Below the pieces are notes generated by a model that was not told the origin of the DNA, made no database searches, and saw only the letters and a program-made list of their open reading frames with translations. DNA of 64,000 nucleotides from Symsagittifera roscoffensis (Eukaryota; Xenacoelomorpha; Acoela; Convolutidae), in contig NC_087065.1 of assembly GCF_963678635.1 (NCBI RefSeq), positions 50,970,452 to 51,034,451 of the forward strand. The letters are read 5' to 3'. The position numbers were made by a program, and so were the translations under genes. Positions 55,606 through 64,000 of the stretch are shown in pieces (the stretch's first letter is position 1; the number at the start of each line of letters is the position of its first letter).

Positions 55606-55884
55606 ATGATGGCAGGGCTTCGAGGGGGGAAGGAAGACTTTGCAAGCGCCAGTCCCCTCCCCTTCTCCTCCTCCTCCCTCCCGGACCCTGGCAGGTACAG
55701 GCGCTCTTCTCTGGCTCCCTCTGCAGCCACTGAGGGTGTGAGCAGCAGAGGCAACCAGACCTTCAATGGCGCCCTGCGCAGGTCATCAATGAATATGTCA
55801 TTCAACAACCCTTATCGCAAATCATCGCTGGTCAAAGCAAGCTTCATGGGAAACAGGAGCAACCTTAACGTGTCCTTCCAATTG
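55606..55884 (+). CDS. Host gene, candidate exon with start: Ser/Arg-rich N-terminus
   Basis: A GC-rich island in AT-rich DNA reads from ATGATGGCAGGG to the donor TTG|GTAAGG: 93 codons, phase 0. The protein is disordered and rich in Ser and Arg, with repeated kinase-type sites (RRSS at two places, RKSS once) and ASPLPFSSSSLPDPG. The open frame extends a few codons upstream to a possible acceptor. Its codon use is unlike the surrounding mobile DNA. I do not recognise the protein; such tails occur on kinetochore and cytoskeletal proteins, but that is not evidence of identity. Confidence 0.65.
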
Positions 55885-55949
55885 GTAAGGAAGGCCATTT
55901 CATTATGAACATATGCGAACCCACATTGGTGCGAATTAATGATCTCAGC

Positions 55950-56430
55950 GCGGGGGGGGGGGGTGTTTCAGTTCCGGTGATTGACTCATGTACATCGATT
56001 GTTGTACTGAGCTTAATTTCGAAACGATATTTCACTTGTGATCATTTTTCTCAAAGTTATGAGGGTTCAAAGATTGCTATTTTGGTCATTTTAGCCAATT
56101 TGGGACAATTAACGGGCGATATAATTCGCGCTATTAACGCGTAAGCGAGATTTAATCCGTCTTAGAAATTGTTCCAAATTGGTACAAGGAAGATTATATG
56201 CCATAATTGATTTGTTAATAGGAGCAAACTCTATCACTTTGTACTTAATATGGCGTGTGGGGGGATGTTTTCACAAAAAAAACCTCAAACTTTTTGAAAA
56301 AAGTTTAATTTTGTTTTATTACATTTAAGTCTTCCATGTTATTACTGCTCCCAAGACCTTAAAAGGCAGTCGGCCTCATACATTCAAGGCTTCGCCCTCA
56401 TACGAGCAGTCTTGTTTTATTTCATTTTTT
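55950..56430 (+). repeat. R-family repeat, uninterrupted copy
   Basis: After a G10 run this copy shows TTAATCCGTCTTAGAAAT, GGCGTGTGGGGGGATG and TATTACTGCTCCCAAGACCTTAAAAGGCAGTCGG in one piece. At GGGGGGATG|TTTTCAC it passes smoothly through the position where the giant LTR element sits in the other copy. It lies within the first intron of the host gene. Confidence 0.8.
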
Positions 56431-56489
56431 TTTCATGTTAATACTGCTCCATAGGCCTTAAAATGCACTCTTTCTATTCTTTTATCGTA

Positions 56490-58053
56490 CCAGCACTCAG
56501 TAAAAAGAAAAAATAATTGATTATACTATAATTAAAATCGTACTTTTAACAAAATTATAATTAATCATAAGCGCCAATTTTAGATGTTTAAGCGATTTAA
56601 AATACATTATAATGATAACATATTTGGTGACACTTTGATAAATTATAATCAATTATAATTTATTATGATTTTTCCGAAAATCTCTTATAATGTCTTATAA
56701 TCTCTTATCATCTATATGAATCTATTATGAAAGATTATAATCCTTTTTTCTATCACAATATTATTTTACAAGAAAAATGAAACATTACGAATTATAATTT
56801 AGCTATTTTACATGAAAACTCGGTAAATACCAGTAAGAAGTAAGAAACAAGACTGCTCGTATCAAGGCGAAATCCTGAATGTTCCGACTGCCTTTTAAGG
56901 TCTATGAAGCAGTAATAATATGAAAAAATTAAACCTAATCAAATAAAATTAAAACAATTTTAAATAGATTTTGCTCCTATTAACAAATCAAATATGGCAT
57001 ATAAGCTTCCTTGAACCAATTTAAAACGATTTCTAAGACGGATTAAATCTCGCCTACGCGTTTATAGCAAAATGGAAATCTTTAAACCCCCATAAGTTTA
57101 CAAAAATGATCACAGTTAAAATATCTTTTCAAACTGAAGCTCAGGTTAAAACAATAGCTTTCGAATGATATTTAAAAAAGTTCCGTCAAAATGGCAAATT
57201 AAAACGTCGAACTTTGTCTGAAGAAAATAAACCCACCCCGAGCACAAATATTTCGTTACTTTCGTTACGAAAGTCGGAACAATAATTAAACCAGGGGTGA
57301 ATATGAGACTTTCTCGAAGGGTGGAGGCTGATTTTCAAAAAACTTCCAAAAATTTATCGACGTTTTTTAGGTCGACCGAATTGATTTTCCGAGCTCTCCC
57401 AGAGCATTTAAAAGACCCTGTTTTGGCCAAGTTTTGTGCACCGCAGGCAAACTTTTGAAGAAACAAGCCAAAAACGGTTTTTCTAAGCATTTTTTGGATT
57501 TTTTTTTCAAAAACCGCGTTTTTTGGCGCATGCTTACCTCAAAATTAGTTTTTACTGGCGCCAAAGGCCACAAATTTTGTCACCAAACATGAATATCTCA
57601 AAGCAGTACAAAAGGAGAACCGTTTGGGCAGGCAGGAGGTCGAATTCCTGAAAAAAGCCCCCCCCCCCCTCCCCCCTAAATCCGTCCTTCTTGCAGTAAA
57701 CAGTAAGAAAGTAAACAGTAAACAGCAAACAGTAAGAAGAGAAACCAACTGAACAGCACAAAAAACAAAACAAAAAAAAACGAAATGAAGCGATGACGTT
57801 TTTTTTTTTCGAATAAAAATGAATTATAATCGATTAAAATGGATTATAATTCAATAAAACTTCAGATATCATTTTTTCAAAAAATAATCGATTATAATCG
57901 ATTATATTCGATTATAATGGGCTTCTTTGTTTCAAAAAATAGTAACATTATAATCCATTTTCAGTCGATTATAATCTCTTCTTTTGAAATTCATGGAAAC
58001 TGACAATAAAAATCCATTATAATCTATTATTTTCTCTTTTTACTGAGTGCGGG
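56490..58053. mobile_element. 1.56 kb TIR element flanked by TA
   Basis: The left end CCAGCACTCAGTAAAAAGAA and right end (reverse complement CCCGCACTCAGTAAAAAGAG) form 28 bp inverted repeats with about two mismatches, and both outer flanks are TA. Subterminal regions are packed with ATTATAATCGATTATAA-type words on both sides. No transposase is seen, so it is a non-autonomous element of Tc1/mariner style by target duplication. An inverted R-family copy (56848-57296) sits inside. Confidence 0.7.
56848..57296 (-). repeat. R-family repeat, inverted copy
   Basis: This is the reverse complement of the family, from CAAGACTGCTCGTATC to CGAAAGTCGGAACAA. It matches 32431-32820 plus 51704-51850 and gives the fullest uninterrupted version. 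Immediately inward of the left TIR region, it faces the plus copy at 55950-56430. Confidence 0.8.
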
Positions 58054-59541
58054 TAACCATAGAGTTTATTAACCACGATAAAAATCCACATCATCCTTGA
58101 TAAAAGTCGGGGTGAGATAAATTGGTTGGAAGTGTTGACTTTTTTTAAAAAAAAAACAGTGCTCGTTTCAAGGCAAAGCCCTGAAATTTTCGAATGTCCC
58201 TGAACTTCTACGGAAATGTATTCGCCAATAAAAATCGATAAAAAATCTAACAAAGTTGATAAATTCTATAAAAGTATCTGGTTTGTTTTTGAGTTATCAA
58301 TTTTTAAAGTACAAAAAGATAAATTTTGACATATAAAAGCGCATTATGTAAAACAACTAGCAGTACTCAATTCAATTTGGAACAACTTTTGAGCCGAATG
58401 AATTGCCGCTTAAGCGTTAATAGCTTAAAATATATTGTGCTTTAATTATCATAAATTTGTGGAAAATAATAACAGGTATTTTTTTTTAAATTGAACTCTG
58501 ATTAACAATATCTTTTAGATGGTATAAAATAGTTATGTCGAAACTGCTGTGTTTCTCAGTCTCACTTTATCCATGAATGGGCATTGCTGAGATGCTAGCT
58601 AGCTAACCAGCAACTTGATTTTAAAGGGCAGCAAGCTGTATAGCTACCCACCTTACAATCCATAGTTTTACCTTCGGTAACGGAACACTATAGAACAACG
58701 GCCCCCTTTTTCTGGTCTCGCCAACTTAGTACAGGCGGTCAGCTGATCAGAAAGAGCTGAGCGAGCGCTTGAGATTCGACCATCATAAGTGCTTAATTCT
58801 TCAAACATTGCGCAGATTTGCAAACACAGTCGTTAGCCGCATGCAGACTTCGGTCCCAGAACTCAGCCGTTCAGTGGCGTAAACATTGCCCGGTTCCGAC
58901 TAGATTTTGTGAAATAGAACCTTGCTAAACAACAATATTTAGACCACCAATGAAAAATTTGAAGTGCTCAAATTTGAGACGAAATAATATGATAACTTTA
59001 CTTGCCTCAATTCAATTTGGAAAAACTATGAGTGAAGGATAATTTACGGCATATCAAAAAATTGCAAAAAAAACAATAAAGTGATAATCGCTCAATTCCA
59101 ATTGCATGAGAATAGTTGCCAGCTCTTTTGCTTGGCAGTCCACAATTCTGAGATCAGCCTATTCGATCGCCAAATTTGCTTCGAAAAATTGGTCTGGTTT
59201 TCATTGAAACCAACCCAAGCTTATGTTTTCCTCACTTTCTCTGAAAGACAGAACGAAGTTACACCGTTCTTAAATAATCGATTTTCTTCACTAATTGGAT
59301 ATGATTTCGAGTTAACGTGCAGTTTTGTAAGTTTATGAGCAGTCAGCTAGACCAAAGCAATTGCTGATCATATAAGAGCCGCCACGAGGATACGTACACC
59401 AAAAAGCGTCATACGTCAAAAAACTGTCAAAAGATACCGAGGCCAACTTCACACGGTACCTCAGTCTCTGATGCCCCCAGGGGCTACCATCATCATCATC
59501 ATTCGCCTCATCAAGAGCCTAACACAAAGGATAAATACTAG
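58054..59541. other. Intron sequence; R-family scraps only
   Basis: Short R-family pieces occur at about 58155-58215 (inverted, TTTCAAGGCAAAGCCCTGAA) and 58300-58450. The stretch 58600-58870 is less AT-rich but shows no frame or RNA I recognise. An 85-codon frame (59081-59338) is unassigned. Confidence 0.45.
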
Positions 59542-59664
59542 TCTAAGAGGTCCCCCCTCCAAAAGGAAACATCAAAGTCTACATCAAGGACACTCTCAGG
59601 AGTCCCCCCAGTCTCAGAGATAACCCAGCTGTCCCCCTCAGCGTCAGGATCACAGCAAATCAGG
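59542..59664 (+). CDS. Host gene, candidate exon 2
   Basis: The acceptor ATACTAG precedes 41 codons, and the exon ends CAGG|GTAGAT (59664). It starts and ends in phase 0, compatible with the exons on both sides. The protein is Ser/Thr/Pro-rich (KRSPLQKETSKS, PPVSEITQLSPS). The donor is not strong. The GC-rich sequence continues about 100 bases upstream in the same frame but meets the TAG of the acceptor, so the exon border could be different. Confidence 0.45.
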
Positions 59665-60740
59665 GTAGATAGACTTTTAGGAAATGTTTATGGAACTTTC
59701 ATTCTGGTACAAGCTTTCATAGACAACACTGTATTGTGTCGTTTTTTCGTTTACCGTAACTATCGCCTTCAATCAGGCCAGTCCTTTTTTGTTAAAAAAC
59801 AACTATTTCCAAAACAAAATTGGCTACATTTTCAATATTCATGAGAGTGCTAATAATTCGAAAATCGTATTCGAACTGTTCAAACCCATAATTGTGCTAT
59901 AGTTGCAAATAGAAAAATTAATCTATAGCAGTATTTTAAAACTTATAGCTTTCATTGTAATTTACTTTACTAGTCGTTAATCCTCGGTGTGCAAAAGTAG
60001 ATCACTTCCGGTTAAAAAAACTGTTAGCCCAAGCCCAATATCCAAAGTTTTCTTAACCAAAAAAAGTGAAATCATTGTACCGTACCATACCAAAAGATTT
60101 CTGGAAACTTGTGAAAAAACATAAGAAGACTCTAGCATAAGTTTTCCATTAAAAACTTGAACCAGTGAGGTCTAAGAAAAATTCTCAACTTATTCAAAAA
60201 GTTAAACTGTATTCTCAGCTAAGTTACACCGCTAAAAAACTATCAAATGTACTTGGTACTTAATACTTGAGGTACGTGATATTTCATATTTCTCAAAAGC
60301 TTTTAAAATCTTTATACGAGTTACGCACGCTCGTAGTTCCAACAGGATTGTTCGTATCTTTTGTCTACAAAAAAATTGATACCTAAATCGATTTTTATCC
60401 ATTTCATAACATATCTGGTAACCTTATGATACCACTCCAACAACATTTTGACTACTTTAGGATGGCTTCAAAAATCTCACAACAAGCGCTCATAAGCAAA
60501 TGAACGTTTCGCTACACTTCTCTTGAGAGTCTTGAACGACAACTAAGCAGCGAAATTGCGCAACATACCTAATTAGAGGATGTTAAAATAACGGCTAACG
60601 AGCTTTTGCAAGAGTTGGAAGAATTGCAGACGATATAGCGTCATGCCCTCTAGCGATGCCTTTTTACTGCGAAGCCGCAAATTTTTGCAAATGAAACAAG
60701 TGCGATTATACAAAAAAACACTAAAACGCGATACAGATAG
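59665..60740. other. Intron sequence, no recognisable gene
   Basis: This is AT-rich sequence without coding motifs on either strand. Confidence 0.5.
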
Positions 60741-62500
60741 ATGACTCCCCCAGTCTCTCTACTCTGCAACTATCTTCACATACGATCCCCACCAACAGTA
60801 GTCTTCCCGTGCGAACTTCCACTACAGCTTGTTACAACACGTACAACGTTTCTACCGCAGCCATTAGTTTTGATACTACTACAACAACGGTACCATCTAA
60901 CCCGTTTGCGTTTTGCCAGCCAACCCGCTACGACTACAATTCTCAAGGAGTATACACCACTTCAGATATCTCGAGATCTTTGCAACAGTTTCCATGGCCA
61001 TCACATTGACGACAATGTGATGATATATACGATCGAATTGGTTCTATGAGAACCCAAAGTTCCCTGGATATGATCACTACAACAGCCATAGACTGGTGCT
61101 AATGGTCTCAACGTGCACCCTACGGATGGACCGTGTTCAAGATTCGTGACTCCAGTCAATCACGGCCTCCGTTCATCTGATCAGAACAAGATCAACAACA
61201 CTTTTGATTGCAGTCTATACGGTTTCAATTTTCCTGATATTAAGCTCCCAAACTTAGACGGTAAAACATTAGAATGGAATTATAGGTTTGAGGTGTTAAG
61301 GTAAAGCAGTCCCTGTGTTAAGGTAAAGCAAAAAACGTTGTGGAGAGCTACGGCACGAATTCTTCTCAGTTTGTTCAAACAATAGAGGAGCTAACTCGCA
61401 GATGTGGCAACCCTAATTTCGTTGTTGCAGCTTATACTAGGGACTTGGAAAATTTTGAGCAACTGCATGTTAATCACCTTAAACCTTCGTTAGGTTCGCT
61501 GCTTTTCTACGTAAGCTGGTGCACAATTCCGAACTAAATAACTACTCTTCCGACTTGAACTCGAGTAATCTTACTCGACTTGCTCGCTCTAAGTTTCCTC
61601 CAGCAGCCTTTTTCAAGTGGGAAGAATACTGCGTACATAATGGGATGGACTATGCTACATTCAAAAACCTCACGGACAGGCTTACTAACTACTGTACAGC
61701 TTGCGAGAACATAGACATTTTACCGATGCACTACGCCCTTTTACGGTAAACAAAGATTGGAAAAACAACCAACAAAAAAAATCTTTCGTAACCATGCGTA
61801 ACAGCCAGCATACCAAAAAAAACGATAACTTCAAGAATGACCAAGGTAAATTGAAATGATTATGTCCACTGGACAGTTAAGACCATGTCAATGGACACTG
61901 TTCAGCTTTTGTAAAGCTGACTACGCAACAAAAACTCAATAAGTGAAGGACAAACAATTGTGCTTCAACTGCCTGGGTAACCATGGGTCAACTGACTGTA
62001 CGTCTTCAAGACGTTGTATCATAGACAACTGCGGGGGAAAACACCACTCTAATATACATAGGAATCAGATTAAAACATCGCAGCGGTATACTCAGACAAA
62101 CAACATTATCAATTTGGAAAACCAAGTGAATACAAAGTCCGGTTTCAAAAACCAACTCCAGTTTGTGCCCATAACTTTATTCAACAACAACCAAGCGGTT
62201 CCTTGCTACGCAATTTTTGACAATTGCAGTTGCTGTTCTTCTGTCCTGATACGTTTTAATGTAAGCCCAGTCGAACAGTTGAATTAAGCATTCGTGGTGC
62301 TTTCAGTGAGTGACTATACTGCTGATCACTTATTTTATGAAATACAGGAAAACCCTTTTGTCCATAATCACTATCCAGAAACTCATTTTGGCCTTGAAGC
62401 TCACTGGGCCAGTTTAACCGTTCCATTATCCTTTCTTGTACCTGTTTACGTCATGAGTGATGACTCTAGTGATTGTGGCATGTGCTCAGAGAGTATGTAA
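60741..62500 (+). pseudogene. gag: BEL/Pao retrotransposon gag-protease fragment
   Basis: Broken frames in order: a Ser/Thr-rich leader (60809-61009); FNFPDIKLPNLDGKTLEW (61113-61304), the typical BEL/Pao gag opening; VVESYGTNSSQFVQTIEELTRRCGNP (61331-61537), matching the conserved gag segment; an LPPAAFFKWEEY part (61519-61749); then the knuckle CFNCLGNHGSTDC and CIIDNCGGKHH, followed by VPITLFNN and the protease start CYAIFDNCSCC (61943-62287), whose D-x-G-S has become D-N-C-S. A 25 bp tandem duplication at about 61294-61329 breaks one frame. No RT or LTR is present, so it is a fragment in a host intron. Confidence 0.8.
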
Positions 62501-62800
62501 CACCTGTGGATCATGATGGATACTTTTTAGACCAAAGAAACTCAAATGAACCCATGCAGCAGTTACCAGTGAACAAGTTCAAGAAGGGTTTCAGTTTGTT
62601 GAATGCAAATTGAAACTTAAAACCAGGAATCTTTTTTCAAAAAAATATCCAAAAAGAATGTTTTTCAGTTTCTAAAGTTAAACTCATCTGATTTTTTTGA
62701 TAGCAGTACAAAGCATTTTAGAACCATTGAGCAATTGAATGTTTATAAATTAAGTTGAATCAATTGAGTTGTTTATAAATGAAAGGCTGTTGAACTAAAG
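62501..62800. other. Intron sequence before exon 3
   Basis: Nothing recognisable; AT-rich, ending in the acceptor AACTAAAG. Confidence 0.5.
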
Positions 62801-63062
62801 GCGGACGACATAGCACAGCGAAAGATCAATACCATCGTGAGCAAGTTCGAACAACAACAACAACAGCAGCCGAAGTCCTACTCAGACACCACGACAACAG
62901 CCACCATTAGCACAATGAGAAGCAAAAGTGCTTTTTCCTCTGCTCCAATCCCAACTTCACACCCCCACAGTCAACGCAATGAGTCGAAGGCTCCGATCAC
63001 TGTCGGAGGAGGATCAGAAGCAGTGGACGGGACTCATCTTGATAATGTCAGCGAGAAAAAAG
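62801..63062 (+). CDS. Host gene, candidate exon 3: polyglutamine and Ser/Thr-rich
   Basis: This exon has 262 bases between AACTAAAG and AAAAAG|GTAAAA and starts in phase 0. It reads ADDIAQRKINTIVSKFE, then six glutamines, then a Ser/Thr-rich disordered stretch ending DNVSEKK. It ends one base into a codon, and the next exon supplies the remaining two. CAA/CAG interruptions in the glutamine run argue for stable coding. Confidence 0.75.
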
Positions 63063-63271
63063 GTAAAATCAATTGTACTCTTTAAATTTAGTGAGATCAA
63101 TTCGGTGCTGGTTTTAACCATCCGGACAAAACAAAAAAAACTCGAAATAATTGGAAAAATTCTCCTATAGTTGCAAGAAAAGTCGTGTACACTCCTTTCC
63201 TCCCCCTCTTCCGTCACTCGGTATGCGTTGATTCTTAGTAGCAGGGAAATATAACAGCTTTGCTGTTGCAG

Positions 63272-63429
63272 ACATGACGACAACAGCTATTGATATGGAC
63301 AACATTGAGTACGAGGTGCGAAAAACGACAGAGCTGATCAGAGAGATGACTGTCAAGTTGGCCGAAAGAGACAAGATGCAGGAGCAGGCAGAGGAGCAGA
63401 AGAAAGCAGTGAAACAGTTCACAGACCAG
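63272..63429 (+). CDS. Host gene, candidate exon 4: coiled coil
   Basis: Acceptor TGTTGCAG|AC and donor GACCAG|GTAAAC. With the previous exon's phase the frame reads DMTTTAIDMDNIEYEV, followed by a heptad-like stretch rich in Glu, Lys and Gln (VKLAERDKMQEQAEEQKKAV). This is a coiled coil by appearance. It ends in phase 0. No other domain is visible. Confidence 0.8.
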
Positions 63430-63800
63430 GTAAACAAAAACATGCGAGGGATTTGGAGGGGAGGCAAGCGAATGATTCACATTTCCAATTTCTGATACTT
63501 TTGACAGCCTATAGCACAAAAACAAGAGAGCACTTTAAAATTCTAGTTTTATATTTTTTTGTTTGAAAGACAATTAACTATTTTTTGTTTCAAAGATGAT
63601 TTGCTAACAACTGCGGTTGTTTTTTTTTGAAGATAATCTGCGTTGTTTTAGAAAGATCACTCGTAATTTTAAGTTTCGTCGGGCTGCTACGATTATTTTT
63701 CAGACTATGACACGATTGATTTTCAGAGTACCACGACCGAAGTAGGATATTTTTTTACTAGTTCACTCTTTGTAAAAATGACCCCTTATTTTGATACTAG

Positions 63801-63931
63801 AAACGAGACAGATACTTTGAAGCTGCCAATGACAACGTGCAATTGGTTGAATGCCTCAAGTCAAAAAACGAAAAGTGTTCTAAGCTGGCGCATAAGATTG
63901 AACAAACTACGCAGGAGTTGGAGGAAACCAG
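63801..63931 (+). CDS. Host gene, candidate exon 5: coiled coil continues
   Basis: Acceptor TGATACTAG|AAACGA and donor ACCAG|GTTTGT. It begins in phase 0 and reads KRDRYFEAANDNVQLVE, then CLKSKNEKCSKLAHKIEQTT, continuing the coiled coil. It ends two bases into a codon, so more exons follow outside the window. The family is not recognised. Confidence 0.78.
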
Positions 63932-64000
63932 GTTTGTTTTTATAGTTTAATCATGTTCAAATTATACAAACACCGGTACTTTTTAGATTTTTTGAATGAG

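Noticed and set aside
55596-55808. Minus-strand frame opposite the host Ser/Arg-rich exon
   Set aside because: Antisense shadow of a GC-rich exon with a good start region and splice donor on the plus strand.

Overview
The window is nuclear DNA from an animal, most likely an AT-rich invertebrate genome; I cannot name the taxon. The reasons are spliced exons with GT/AG borders, large introns filled with transposons, and the mix of elements present: Ty3/gypsy, BEL/Pao, Penelope-like, LINE and Maverick/Polinton-like DNA polymerase pieces. There is no bacterial-style gene layout. Apart from one host gene at the right edge, almost everything is mobile or repetitive.

Layout. Positions 1-22410 are a nested repeat domain. 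A 4.77 kb unit is present as a tandem pair (816-5590 and 5591-10205) and again at 16470-21928, and each unit is itself built from older diverged 2-2.7 kb subunits carrying LINE reverse-transcriptase scraps and GA-rich tracts. Between the copies lie a fold-back structure (10730-11950), diverged unit fragments and a decayed Penelope-like element on the minus strand (13836-15480). Positions 22530-22905 are a nearly perfect 376 bp palindrome made of a Polinton-like PolB fragment; a second PolB fragment follows (23283-23685).

Positions 23686 to about 29823 hold a dead Ty3/gypsy element. It has a piece of its own LTR lodged inside the gag zinc knuckle, several stops, a frameshift and a lost catalytic integrase glutamate.

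The centrepiece is a very large (18.9 kb), young-looking LTR element at 32821-51703. Its two 410 bp LTRs look identical by eye and are flanked by a 4 bp duplication (TGAT). It sits inside an older interspersed repeat whose uninterrupted relatives lie at 55990-56430 and 56848-57296. It encodes gag-protease-RT in one 1868-residue frame, then RNase H-integrase in the -1 frame after a canonical A AAA AAC slip site, then two tiny two-helix membrane proteins overlapping by ATGA, Pro/Ser/Gln-rich frames without ATG, an 864-residue envelope-like glycoprotein (tentatively chuvirus-like), and two further accessory frames. TACTAAC branch points and AG/GTAAGT splice signals lie at the accessory genes. Together this looks like a complex, retrovirus-like element that makes its accessory proteins from spliced or coupled messages.

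The right part (51704-64000) carries degenerate GTCGA-type minisatellites, a 1.56 kb TA-flanked TIR element, and a host gene on the plus strand. Five candidate exons with mutually compatible phases (55606-63931) encode a Ser/Arg-rich N-terminus followed by a coiled coil; one of its introns carries a broken BEL/Pao gag-protease fragment. The gene continues past the window.
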